Of a DNA stretch of 42,941 nucleotides, positions 24,238 to 32,624 are shown one piece after another. Position 1 is the stretch's first letter, and every line of letters begins with the position of its first letter. Under the pieces are notes generated by a model that worked only from the letters and a program-made list of their open reading frames with translations, searched no databases and was not told the DNA's origin. Position numbers and translations under genes: made by a program. Source of the DNA: Bacteroidales bacterium UBA5281 (GTDB taxonomy: Bacteria > Bacteroidota > Bacteroidia > Bacteroidales > Lentimicrobiaceae); assembly GCA_002410555.1 (NCBI GenBank), contig DHSR01000051.1:27177-70117 (forward strand). Direction: 5' to 3'.

Positions 24238-24290
24238 AAAAAACAATTGACCAAAGGAGAAAATATTATCACCAGATGGTCAAATTGTTT
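24237..24290 (-). terminator. Intrinsic terminator of the nth-bcp transcript
   Basis: On the minus strand AAACAATTTGACCA and TGGTCAATTGTTT form a long stem with one bulge, followed by a run of seven T (24243-24237). It lies 27 bp after the bcp stop codon. Confidence 0.8.
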
Positions 24291-24316
24291 ATAAGTTATG
24301 AAAACTGTCGGCAGTA

Positions 24317-24772
24317 TTACGGGTTTAAAATCTGTACCGCATGATTTTTTGTATCCACTTTATTGATAATGGATTCTATTTTGCCTGCCTCATCAATGAT
24401 AAAAGTAGTACGAAAAACGCCATCATACTCTTTGCCCATAAATTTTTTGCGTCCCCAAACTCCATATGCTTTAATGATTTCCTTATCGGGATCGGGGATG
24501 AGTTGGAAAGGCAGGTTGTACTTTTGAGCAAACTTTTGGTGCGATTTTTCGCTATCGGGGCTTACGCCGATGATCTTATAGCCCTGTTTGAGCATGTCAT
24601 CGTAATTATCCCGCAGATTACATGCCTGGGCAGTACAGCCCGGGGTATTGTCTTTCGGATAAAAATAAAGCACCACTTTGTGGCCTTTAAAATTTTCGAG
24701 ATTAATTTCATTGCCATGCTGATCAACAGCATGAATGGCAGGGGCCATATCGCCTTCATTTAATTTTGTCAT
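24317..24772 (-). CDS. bcp: Thioredoxin-dependent thiol peroxidase (Bcp/PrxQ)
   Basis: 151 residues, normal for the family. It reduces hydroperoxides with electrons from thioredoxin in the cytoplasm. The peroxidatic cysteine is C46 (NTPGCTAQ) and the resolving cysteine is C51, the five-residue spacing typical of BCP/PrxQ. YFYPKDNTPGCT and GVSPDSEKSHQKFAQKY are family hallmarks, and VWGRKKFMGKEYDGVFRTTFIID completes the domain. It begins 56 bp after nth on the same strand with no exact promoter between, so the pair form an operon. Confidence 0.95.
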   Translation of the reverse strand: MTKLNEGDMAPAIHAVDQHGNEINLENFKGHKVVLYFYPKDNTPGCTAQACNLRDNYDDMLKQGYKIIGVSPDSEKSHQKFAQKYNLPFQLIPDPDKEIIKAYGVWGRKKFMGKEYDGVFRTTFIIDEAGKIESIINKVDTKNHAVQILNP

Positions 24773-24828
24773 AATATTTCATTTAAATACTGTTTAACCC
24801 TATAACACAAAAATTAAACAACTGTTTG

Positions 24829-25521
24829 CTATGCATTATTTTTCCCATGATTTTTCCGGGCTTTTTCAATAGTCTCTTTTTGATTTTGGGCATAATACCT
24901 GCAAATCTCTTTAAGCCCACACTCTTCGCATTTAGGTTTCCGGGCCTGGCAAATGTACCGACCATGTAAAATAAGCCAGTGATGCGCAATGGTGAGTTTT
25001 TCTTGAGGAATATATTTAAGCAACTGCTTTTCCGTTTCGAGCGGAGTTTTTGCCCGGTAAGTAAGTCCAATACGGCGGGCAACGCGGTGCACGTGTGTAT
25101 CAACCGCCAGAGCCGGAATGTTGAAGGCAACCGAAGCAATTACATTGGCTGTTTTACGGCCTACACCAGGCAGTTTTTGCAAAGCATTCACATCATCAGG
25201 TATAACTCCGCCAAAATCGTTGACAAGCATACGGGCCATACCAATGAGGTGCTTTGTTTTATTGTTGGGATAAGAACAGGATGAAATCAGGCTAAACACA
25301 TCTTCTTCTGTAGCTTTCGACAATTCATCAACGGTTGGAAAGCGTTCAAAAAATAATGGAGTAATGATGTTTACCCGCTTATCTGTACACTGGGCCGAAA
25401 GTATCACGGCCACAATAAGTTCATAGGGGTCGGTATATCGAAGTTCGGTTTCAGCTATGGGCATATTTTGCTCAAACCAGGCAATCACAGCCTTAAAACG
25501 TTGCGGAAGGTTTAACTTCAC
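24829..25521 (-). CDS. nth: Endonuclease III
   Basis: 230 residues from a GTG start. This DNA glycosylase/AP lyase removes oxidised pyrimidines. The helix-hairpin-helix LPGVGRKTANVI holds the catalytic K123, with the partner D141 in VDTHVHRV, and the [4Fe-4S] cluster ligands are C191, C198, C201 and C207 (C-x6-C-x2-C-x5-C). The open frame runs up to 25572, but an exact -7 box at 25548-25555 lies inside that extension, so the GTG at 25521, before KLNLPQRFKAV, is the best start. It heads the nth-bcp operon. Confidence 0.95.
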   Translation of the reverse strand: MKLNLPQRFKAVIAWFEQNMPIAETELRYTDPYELIVAVILSAQCTDKRVNIITPLFFERFPTVDELSKATEEDVFSLISSCSYPNNKTKHLIGMARMLVNDFGGVIPDDVNALQKLPGVGRKTANVIASVAFNIPALAVDTHVHRVARRIGLTYRAKTPLETEKQLLKYIPQEKLTIAHHWLILHGRYICQARKPKCEECGLKEICRYYAQNQKETIEKARKNHGKNNA

Positions 25522-25547
25522 AGAGATAAAGATTTGAATATTTTTGT

Positions 25548-25555
25548 CAAATTTA
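25548..25555 (-). promoter_or_regulatory. -7 box of nth-bcp operon
   Basis: Exact TAAATTTG on the minus strand, leaving 26 bp to the GTG start of nth at 25521. Confidence 0.6.
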
Positions 25556-25569
25556 AACCTTTTAAACAA

Positions 25570-25605
25570 CACTCCCGGTCTTAAAAAATTTTAAAACAGG
25601 GAGTG
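25570..25605 (-). terminator. Hairpin after beta-barrel gene
   Basis: CACTCCC (25570-25576) pairs with GGGAGTG (25599-25605), with an AT-rich inner palindrome. It follows the stop codon of the gene at 25632-26279. The T-run after it on the minus strand is weak. Confidence 0.45.
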
Positions 25606-25631
25606 GTTGATCTAAATCAACAAATCTATGC

Positions 25632-26279
25632 TCACTTACCCAGAGAAATTACAAAACCAAGATTAAAATCCAGTCCGCCATAACTATAGGTTACATCTCC
25701 ATCACCAGATGCCCGATCGCCACCAAACTCATCTTTGTAGGTATTCTGATTCCTTCTGTAGCCAATAAAGAGGTCGAAACCAACATTTTCAGTAATAAAA
25801 TAGGTGCCTCCTATTCCAACTTTAAAGTTAAAAGCGTTATACTCTCTAACATCTTCATCCGAACCACCTCCGTAGTTTGAGGTTTCTTTTCCGGCACCAA
25901 TTCCCAGACTTGCCTCTGCAAATGGCATAAAACCATCAAGATCAGTAATGTAATAGCGAACAAACGGGCCAATAATGAAATCATTCCAGGTATGTTCCCA
26001 ATCATTAATTTCATCTTTTGTTTTATCTAAACTAATGTCCATTGCAATGCCCACCGGAAGTTTATCAATAACAAAATAACCTATCTGTGGCCTGAAATCA
26101 AAATCAAGATAGGTAGCCCTATCATTGGTTGTATTGTCAATTTTAACTTTCTCCTTATCAGAATTAAATTCAAGGTTGCTTGAACCACCTAAAAACCAAT
26201 TCCCTTTTTCAACCTGAGCGAAAGCGAAAGAAGCTACTCCCAGCCATATGACTGCTGTTACAAGTAATTTTTTTTTCAT
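25632..26279 (-). CDS. Outer-membrane beta-barrel protein (OmpW/porin-like fold)
   Basis: 215 residues. A clear signal peptide (MKKKLLVTAVIWLGVASFAFA, cut before QVEKG) is followed by eight or so amphipathic strands such as ERGNWFLGG-type and VGFDLFIGYRRNQN segments, and it ends LNFGFVISLGK-like with alternating hydrophobic residues (GLDFNLGFVISLGK). This is the common small Bacteroidota outer-membrane barrel (outer membrane protein beta-barrel domain). Role unknown. Upstream lie two inverted repeats (26304-26349), so it may be regulated; no exact -7 box was found. Confidence 0.78.
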   Translation of the reverse strand: MKKKLLVTAVIWLGVASFAFAQVEKGNWFLGGSSNLEFNSDKEKVKIDNTTNDRATYLDFDFRPQIGYFVIDKLPVGIAMDISLDKTKDEINDWEHTWNDFIIGPFVRYYITDLDGFMPFAEASLGIGAGKETSNYGGGSDEDVREYNAFNFKVGIGGTYFITENVGFDLFIGYRRNQNTYKDEFGGDRASGDGDVTYSYGGLDFNLGFVISLGK

Positions 26280-26303
26280 AGTAGTGCTTTTTGAAGTTTG
26301 TAA

Positions 26304-26349
26304 TGTGTTGACACAAAAGCGTAAACAAAAAACACATACTATTGTTTAC
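26304..26349. promoter_or_regulatory. Two inverted repeats upstream of beta-barrel gene
   Basis: TGTGTTGACACA (26304-26315) is a 12-bp palindrome with a 2-bp centre, and GTAAACAA (26321-26328) is perfectly inverted as TTGTTTAC (26342-26349). Both lie 25-70 bp upstream of the gene's ATG, a position suited to operators. Confidence 0.4.
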
Positions 26350-26511
26350 ATATCTATTCATTATATATGTGAATTTAATCCACAAAGCAGCAAAAACTTG
26401 TTGTCATAGTTGGTATGAAGAGTGATAAGAATATTGAACAGCAATGGCAGAACGCCACTCGCAGGATTTATTTAAAAGATTCAACTTATGACATGCGCTG
26501 AAAAAGCTCAA

Positions 26512-27573
26512 TTATTTAACCCGCATCATGGAGAAAAGGCCAAACATCCATTTTGGCAAGGGACCGGATTTTCGTTTGGTGAGGTCGAGAAACCAGTTTA
26601 ATTTTCTCACCAATGGAATTTTATGGGTTTCCACAAACTCAATGAGCGTTCCTTCGGGTGCCTGAATATAAGCAAAACTACCCGCAGCTTCACCCATACC
26701 AAATGTATCTGCATCGATAGCACTATCCACGGTAAACGGGAAACCACAGGCTTTAACCTCCTGACGCAAAGCATCCATTCCATTAATATCGAAACAAATG
26801 TGAATAAATCCCGGGTCTCCCCATATGCGATCTTCATAGATATCTCTCGGGCTGCCTTCCAACAGCTGCACCAGTTCAATGCATGAAGGCCCCAGTAAGG
26901 GACTAAAAGCACCGTTTGGTTCTACAGAAGGACGAAGCAGCATGCGCCGGCACTTCTTGTCGCTCCCGGCAACGCCCTGCCAATCCTGAAAAACATCGAC
27001 TTTATCATAAATAATGGAATCGTACTTCAACAGTTTTTGATAAACCGGAAGACTTTTTTCCAGATCAGCCACACCTATGGTAACGCCATAAACGCCTCCG
27101 TTCACTGACTTTTGCGGCTTTAAAACGTTTATCTCATGGCACACTTCCCATATATTTTCATACACATCTTTAAGGTAAAAATGCTCTTTTCCTTCCGGAT
27201 CGGTGGTAACTCCGGTGAGCAGATTCAAACCCCATGCTTTGTATTGAGAAAAAGCCTTTTGCACATCCGCCGATTTAAGCTTGCCAATACAAATGCCCAG
27301 GTCGCCCAAAGTAATCGCAAACTTAGCAGGCTCGGGCTTTTTTCCGGTATGCTGCCACACCTCAAAACCACCGCCACCCTGCAGGTTTAGCGCCAGAATA
27401 GCATGGCGTTCACGAACTTCATCTTTTGTATGAGGAAGCATCAATTCGGCCATAGCTGCCTCATCAAACATCTTAATGTCCATTCCAAAGTACTTTCGGT
27501 ACCAGGCAAATGCTTCATGTATGTTGGTAACACCTACGCCCAACTGCTGAATTCCATTAATTTGTGCTTTCAT
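26512..27573 (-). CDS. Double VOC (glyoxalase-fold) domain protein
   Basis: 353 residues with two vicinal-oxygen-chelate modules, about residues 5-150 (GIQQLGVGVTNIHEAFAWYRK) and 165-325 (GVYGVTIGVADLEKSLPVYQK). Metal-ligand candidates are the His in the second module (FIHICFD) and the Glu in LIEFVE. A hydrophobic/basic C-terminal tail (LPKWMFGLFSMMRVK) may touch the membrane. VOC enzymes include dioxygenases and lyases; the substrate here is unknown. It follows the SDR gene by 40 bp on the same strand, so they probably act in one pathway. The ATG at 27573 is preferred over 27597, as the promoter-like box and SDR stop lie just upstream and MKAQINGIQQL is a natural start. Confidence 0.72.
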   Translation of the reverse strand: MKAQINGIQQLGVGVTNIHEAFAWYRKYFGMDIKMFDEAAMAELMLPHTKDEVRERHAILALNLQGGGGFEVWQHTGKKPEPAKFAITLGDLGICIGKLKSADVQKAFSQYKAWGLNLLTGVTTDPEGKEHFYLKDVYENIWEVCHEINVLKPQKSVNGGVYGVTIGVADLEKSLPVYQKLLKYDSIIYDKVDVFQDWQGVAGSDKKCRRMLLRPSVEPNGAFSPLLGPSCIELVQLLEGSPRDIYEDRIWGDPGFIHICFDINGMDALRQEVKACGFPFTVDSAIDADTFGMGEAAGSFAYIQAPEGTLIEFVETHKIPLVRKLNWFLDLTKRKSGPLPKWMFGLFSMMRVK

Positions 27574-27608
27574 CAGTTTATTCTCACAAAGTTTCAATTC
27601 ATTTGTCT

Positions 27609-27616
27609 CAAATTTA
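27609..27616 (-). promoter_or_regulatory. Possible internal -7 box before VOC gene
   Basis: Exact TAAATTTG on the minus strand spanning the SDR stop codon, 36 bp before the VOC ATG. It could be a secondary promoter or a chance match. Confidence 0.35.
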
Positions 27617-28408
27617 AACAGGCTTTATCCGGGTAGCCAGTTTGTAATATAATGCAGGAACAAAACGCCGTATTTGCAACATCAGTAATTCCTTACCGCC
27701 AACGTGTATCTCCTTTCGCTCTCTTTTCAATCCGATTAAAATTTGTTTGGCTGCCTTTTCGCTTGTAATGCCATTGGCCTGACCGGGATCCATTTTCCCG
27801 TATTCATTGCCTTGTTTATCGAGGGCAAATTTCGAAATGTTGGTTTGAACCCTTCCGGGGATCAGAATGCTTACCCGGATGTTGTATTTGCTGTTCTCGG
27901 CTCTCAGACTTTCAAAATAACCATGAATGGCATGCTTGGAAGCTGAATAGGAAGAACGGTAAGGAAAACCGAATTTTCCGACAATACTTGATGTTACAGC
28001 CATTTGCCCTCCACCAGAGGCTATCATAGAAGGTAAAATGGCTTTTGCCAGTGTTATCACCCCGAAAAAATTAATCTCCATTATTCTTCTTTCATTTTCC
28101 AGTGGTGTCTCAATTACCAGCGAACGTTGACTAATGCCTGCAAACTGATACAGGGCATGGATGGTTTTAAATTCAGCCAGCACCTGATCCACGGCATCAA
28201 GTATGTCGGCTGACTTACCCATATCAAGCACCAGAATACGTGCCTGAGGGGCACTACCGGCCAACAACAATGTTGTTTCGTGCAATCCGGCTTCGTCGCG
28301 ATCACTTATAATCAACTGAACATTGTATGCGGACAACCCAACCGCCAATGCCCTGCCCATACCGGAGGCTGCACCGGTAATCCATATATTTTTATTCCCG
28401 AAATTCAT
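27614..28408 (-). CDS. Short-chain dehydrogenase/reductase (SDR)
   Basis: 264 residues, a classical SDR. The cofactor loop is TGAASGMGRA (11-20), the structural NNAG motif reads QFAG (88-91), and the catalytic residues are S140/S141 (VTSSI), Y154 and K158 (YSASK). D36 at the end of the second strand (IISDRD) favours NAD(H). The C-terminal ELLMLQIRRFVPALYYKLATRI is basic and hydrophobic, as in SDRs that act on lipids. It is upstream of and probably co-transcribed with the double-VOC gene. Substrate unknown. Confidence 0.85.
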   Translation of the reverse strand: MNFGNKNIWITGAASGMGRALAVGLSAYNVQLIISDRDEAGLHETTLLLAGSAPQARILVLDMGKSADILDAVDQVLAEFKTIHALYQFAGISQRSLVIETPLENERRIMEINFFGVITLAKAILPSMIASGGGQMAVTSSIVGKFGFPYRSSYSASKHAIHGYFESLRAENSKYNIRVSILIPGRVQTNISKFALDKQGNEYGKMDPGQANGITSEKAAKQILIGLKRERKEIHVGGKELLMLQIRRFVPALYYKLATRIKPV

Positions 28409-28426
28409 GCAAATCCCAATTTGTTG

Positions 28427-28434
28427 CGAATATA
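28427..28434 (-). promoter_or_regulatory. candidate -7 box of SDR gene
   Basis: TATATTCG on the minus strand, one mismatch from TAnnTTTG, 19 bp before the SDR ATG. Confidence 0.35.
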
Positions 28435-28613
28435 TAAAATTATAACTCTTTAAACCTGCTCAAAAGGGAATTCATGCATATTTTTTGATTTGTATAGCCT
28501 TTTGCAGACATATCTACTTTATTTATTATGGAGTTGACCTGATTTAAAACATAGAAACTCATAAATTTTTAACCTAAAAAAAACTCGGGGATGTATTTAT
28601 ATAAATATATCAA

Positions 28614-28621
28614 TATCTTTG
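28614..28621 (+). promoter_or_regulatory. -7 box of OB-fold lipoprotein gene
   Basis: Exact TATCTTTG, 32 bp before the ATG at 28653. Confidence 0.65.
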
Positions 28622-28652
28622 CTTCGACAATTCACCAAACAATCAATTTTAC

Positions 28653-29393
28653 ATGAAGAAAACGGTTTTAAATTTATCATTGCTTTTCATAATCGGGAGT
28701 ATAGTGCTTTTGCTTTTTTCGTGCAATCGTTCAGCAAGTTCAGATAAAAGTGTAAAAGATTTGCCCCCCGGCACTCATGCCGTGTCGGTTATTGAAGTAT
28801 TACAAACCAGGAGCTATACCTATCTTCAGGTTCTTGAGAACAACAACAAATACTGGATAGCTGTTGCCTTGCGGGAAGCCAAACCCGGCGATGTTCTATA
28901 CTTTACAGATGCCCTTGAAATGAAAGACTTTGAAAGTAAGGATCTTAACCGAACCTTTCCTTTGATTTATTTTGTGCAGGACCCTTCCGACTCTCCTAAT
29001 CCTCAGGAGCGTATGACGACCGGACGTAAAAGGCTGGGTAAAATAAGCGATATTTCAGTGGAAACGGCTGTTGGTGGCATTACACTGGAAACTTTGTTTC
29101 AGGATAGAAAAAAATATGAAAACAGCACCATTAAAGTTAGAGGCATTGTAGTAAAAGTAAACAATAACATTATGGGCAAAAACTGGATTCACCTACAGGA
29201 CGGAACGGGTTTTGACGATCAGTTTGATCTGACCATCACTACCAATGATCAGGCTAAACCGGGTGATACCATTACTGCTGAAGGAACCCTGTTGCTGAAC
29301 AAGGACTTCGGTTCAGGTTATTATTACGATATTTTGATTGAAAATGCCACTATTTCAGACATTCAAGTGCCTTCTACTGAAACGAAATTATAA
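28653..29393 (+). CDS. Lipoprotein with NrfJ-like and OB-fold domains
   Basis: 246 residues. The signal peptide ends at a lipobox with C24 (LFSC), so it is a membrane-anchored periplasmic or surface lipoprotein. The first domain (about 40-115) reads VIEVLQTRSYTYLQVLENNNKYWIA, then GDVLYF and MKDFESKDLNRTF, like the NrfJ-type domain found near cytochrome genes. The second (about 145-240; VRGIVVKVNNNIMGKNWIHL, QDGTG) is an OB-fold of the kind seen in small periplasmic proteins. The pairing suggests a partner or chaperone for an exported redox protein, but no such gene is nearby. It has its own promoter and a strong terminator, so it is monocistronic. Confidence 0.65.
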   Translation: MKKTVLNLSLLFIIGSIVLLLFSCNRSASSDKSVKDLPPGTHAVSVIEVLQTRSYTYLQVLENNNKYWIAVALREAKPGDVLYFTDALEMKDFESKDLNRTFPLIYFVQDPSDSPNPQERMTTGRKRLGKISDISVETAVGGITLETLFQDRKKYENSTIKVRGIVVKVNNNIMGKNWIHLQDGTGFDDQFDLTITTNDQAKPGDTITAEGTLLLNKDFGSGYYYDILIENATISDIQVPSTETKL

Positions 29394-29414
29394 GGGAACC
29401 CCTTTTAAAATATA

Positions 29415-29445
29415 AACGGTCCGGATTATCCGGGCCGTTTTTTTT
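29415..29445 (+). terminator. Strong intrinsic terminator
   Basis: AACGGTCCGGA and TCCGGGCCGTT form a GC-rich stem with a 3-base loop, followed by a run of eight or more T. It ends the lipoprotein transcript. Confidence 0.9.
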
Positions 29446-29683
29446 AATGTTATGTCCTTTACCTACAGAAAATTGCGGAAGAATCAATGTCAGGATCTCA
29501 TTTATGAGCTTAGTATAAAAACTCCTTTTTTGCCACTAAAACACAAAGCCTCACTAAGTCTTAATCACTGAATTACAGGGCATTACACATCGTGACAACT
29601 TGGTAACCTGGTGTTTTAATGGCATTATTTTATTTATATCTTTTTAGACTGGACTCATTTATATATTCAGATTATGCTGTTTG
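29446..29683. other. Gap with degenerate CACTAAG-type repeat
   Basis: No gene is visible. Around 29531-29562 the sequence ccactaaaacacaaag then cctcactaag resembles degenerate CACTAAG/CACAAAG-type repeats seen in intergenic DNA of Bacteroidota. The rest shows nothing I recognise. Confidence 0.4.
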
Positions 29684-32353
29684 CTACATTTCAATTTTTA
29701 ACTCCCGCGAATCGAGAATGACCAATGCCAGTTTAAAGCCGAATGATTTAAAAATATCATTCTCAAATCCGGCAAATAAACCTACTTCAAAAATCTGGTT
29801 CCCCAACCCATATCCAAATTCATAATAATGATGATATGCGGATGTAAAATTATAATTAAAAAACAGCTTCTCACTTAACAAGCGGTTGCGGACAATAGGA
29901 AGAAATTTCAGAAACATGAATGGATCTTCATAAACCAAATGCGCTTCCACATATGCACTGTTGGTGCTATATTTATAATAATCGTTTAACTGGAAAACCG
30001 GATAAAAATTAGTGGTTCCAAGCAGTGATTTCTGAACCGTAAAATGCTTAAAATCATTAAAATAAAGTTTATTGGGTTTTAAGAATGTTCCTACTTCAAC
30101 CATATATGCAAGTCTGGACATTAGTCCGAGAGAAAATTTATGTTGAATGCCGGCTTTAATGTAATCATACCGGGCATAAAAGCGGTTAAACCTGAAGGCC
30201 TTTTCCCAGCCGACATAAAACTTTGGCAATTGATTCATTAATGGACGCGGCACTTTTTCACCATCTTTAATATAATAATAAGGCATGGGCTCATAAATCA
30301 ACATTAATTCCATTTTAACGTTTTGGTGATTCTCCATGCTGAATAGTTCATTTTCAGGTATATTTGGTTCAAATTCCTTTTGTTTTTTATAAAAGAAAGA
30401 AAAATCGCTATGGTTTACGAGTGAATTGTTGTCTTCGTATGCCAGTTTTGATTTCAGCCTGAATCCATAAAAAGGTGTTATTTCGTGAATAAATTCCAGA
30501 TATTTTTTCTCGTATAAACGAAGTAGATTTTTTCTTAAAAACAAAGAATATAGGGTATTGGGCAGGGTAGAAACAGTATGATCGTTAAAACTCCTGCTGT
30601 GCTCACCGGCATTAAGTTTAAAAGATGATTTTAATTTTTTCTCACTGTTAAGAGAAAGGCCTACGTTCCAGATAAATGTTTTTCGGCTAAAAGTATAGCC
30701 TGGCAGGAAAGAAAGCGACAGTACGTTTTGATTGGGAATGCGTCTTACCCATTTAAACTCACTCTGATAGCTAAAGCCGTCTACCACATTGTAGCTTACT
30801 CCGGGTGGATTAACGAATCCACGGGTTTCTAAATAAGAAAGAGAATCAGGATAATATGATCCTCCGGTGAGTAGTGTATTCCAAAAAGCCTTATTTGCCG
30901 CTTTTGACGTGGTATCTGCTGCTTCGAAGCCTGTGATGGCGAGCAAAGAATCATGAGCAGCCAGACCCTCTGTTTCAGCAACCGTCAGGGGGATGGGTCT
31001 TATCTGATTCCAGAAAGCAGCATCCTGTCTGCGGGCGTTACTGTCAATAGACATTGTATAGCGTTCCACATAAGTATGGTCGCCTTTAAGTGAATCGCGC
31101 AAGCGGAGCTTTTGCCGCTGAGACAATAAGCGGGCAGCTTTGTAAGACTGGGCTGTGGTGGGCTCAGAGGTATTGCTTATTTTTTTTGCTTTCTGGTTTA
31201 TCTTATCTATACGTTTTTGATTTCGGGTGGAGGTTAAGGTGGCAGATTTAGCTGCTTCCTCTATCTGATTAAGCACAAAATCGGGCAAAGCTACTTCCAG
31301 CTTATTATATCTAACTGAAGTATGATAATCGAAGCCTCCTGTATTTCCCAACAAGTCCATAGTTACACTAAATTGATTACTTACCGGCATCCAGGCACCC
31401 TCCTTTACTTCTGAATACTGCTGTTTTAAGTGCAGGTCAACACCCAATTGTTCATTAATGGTTATATCTAAAGCATTGATGCACCAGCGTTGATCCACGA
31501 TATAAAGATAACCACTCAGGTACTGAGCACCTTTACCGCGTGGAATCACCTGTATTTTTGCAATGGTAATTCCGTCACCATGAGTAGACCCAAGATACCT
31601 GAATTTATAATAATTAAAGGCACCCGCAGAAAGCGGTGATATTGCCCGCCCAAAGGCGCCGGGCTTATAAATATTTCCGGAAATAAATCCCAGGGCCCCT
31701 GAGGCCCTGCTCTCCTGCCCAAAGGGGAAGGTGGTTTGTATGGATTTCACCTTTTGTTTGATGCGGTCGGGAGCCGTAAAGGATATTTCGTTTATAGATT
31801 CTTCAAGATAAGTACTGCCTTCAGTTATTTTGGCCTCTTTTAAATCCTCAGTGGCCAGTAGTTTAATCATTCCTGAAATACGCTCAATAAATAAACTTCC
31901 TTTTATATAAACTTCTGCCTCAAAAGAGCGCGTCATTGCGGCATATAAAGGAGCTTTACGTATTACTTTACGCATAATTGCATATGCAGGATCTTCTTTT
32001 CCCGCCTTAATTTCAACACCGCCCAACTCATACACCATAGGAGACAGGACAACATTTAATTCAACCGGCTGATTAGATAATGAGAAACCTCTTTTGAGCG
32101 TCTGATATCCCATACTTTGAAAAACAGCATTGTAATCGCCCGCAGCGAGATGAATTTCAAAGCGACCTTCTTCATTGGCTGCAGCTCCAAGCGACAATTG
32201 CGGAATAAATACCGTGGCAAAAGGGATGGGTTCACCCGATGGATTGGTAATGGTTCCATAAAGCATCTGTGCGCTTAGCGAGTGGGAGAAAAAAATGCCC
32301 GGACTCATCCATAAAACCAAACAGTACCACCTGAAAGTAAGAGAAAATTTCAT
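29684..32353 (-). CDS. DUF5686 / carboxypeptidase-like regulatory domain outer-membrane protein
   Basis: 889 residues. The signal peptide is cut after LSAQ, then a carboxypeptidase-regulatory-like beta domain (about 30-110; LYGTITNPSGEPIPFATV, NEEGRFEIHLAAGDY, FQSMGYQT), as at the front of SusC/TonB-dependent receptors. The remainder (about 120-889) is DUF5686, with the marker region DPAYAIMRKVIRKAPLY at about residue 128, and ends in many aromatic beta strands of a large outer-membrane barrel. DUF5686 proteins are common in Bacteroidota; no firm function is known. It is divergent from the T9SS cargo gene with a 271-bp gap that has no exact -7 box. Confidence 0.8.
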   Translation of the reverse strand: MKFSLTFRWYCLVLWMSPGIFFSHSLSAQMLYGTITNPSGEPIPFATVFIPQLSLGAAANEEGRFEIHLAAGDYNAVFQSMGYQTLKRGFSLSNQPVELNVVLSPMVYELGGVEIKAGKEDPAYAIMRKVIRKAPLYAAMTRSFEAEVYIKGSLFIERISGMIKLLATEDLKEAKITEGSTYLEESINEISFTAPDRIKQKVKSIQTTFPFGQESRASGALGFISGNIYKPGAFGRAISPLSAGAFNYYKFRYLGSTHGDGITIAKIQVIPRGKGAQYLSGYLYIVDQRWCINALDITINEQLGVDLHLKQQYSEVKEGAWMPVSNQFSVTMDLLGNTGGFDYHTSVRYNKLEVALPDFVLNQIEEAAKSATLTSTRNQKRIDKINQKAKKISNTSEPTTAQSYKAARLLSQRQKLRLRDSLKGDHTYVERYTMSIDSNARRQDAAFWNQIRPIPLTVAETEGLAAHDSLLAITGFEAADTTSKAANKAFWNTLLTGGSYYPDSLSYLETRGFVNPPGVSYNVVDGFSYQSEFKWVRRIPNQNVLSLSFLPGYTFSRKTFIWNVGLSLNSEKKLKSSFKLNAGEHSRSFNDHTVSTLPNTLYSLFLRKNLLRLYEKKYLEFIHEITPFYGFRLKSKLAYEDNNSLVNHSDFSFFYKKQKEFEPNIPENELFSMENHQNVKMELMLIYEPMPYYYIKDGEKVPRPLMNQLPKFYVGWEKAFRFNRFYARYDYIKAGIQHKFSLGLMSRLAYMVEVGTFLKPNKLYFNDFKHFTVQKSLLGTTNFYPVFQLNDYYKYSTNSAYVEAHLVYEDPFMFLKFLPIVRNRLLSEKLFFNYNFTSAYHHYYEFGYGLGNQIFEVGLFAGFENDIFKSFGFKLALVILDSRELKIEM

Positions 32354-32624
32354 GAGCTAAAATTATAAATAAAACCCACTAATTGCACAACATGGCCTGT
32401 TTATAGAAATATTATTTTTTTCCTTTAAAAAACTGTTGTAAATGACTTGTTTTTTATGTAATTTTATCCCTTCAAAACTTGGATTTCTACTTCTACTATT
32501 ACTTTTTGCCTTTAATGCTCTATTGTCCTAACTGAGAGACAAGTAAAACATCACTAACATTTACAGCATTCGATTATTATCTATTATCCTGCTGGCTAAA
32601 TGTATTTTAATCAGTAATAAAGTT

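Noticed and set aside
24783..25139. 118-codon minus-strand frame inside nth
   Set aside because: It lies in another frame of nth, has no recognisable domain, and nth has all its catalytic and cluster residues.
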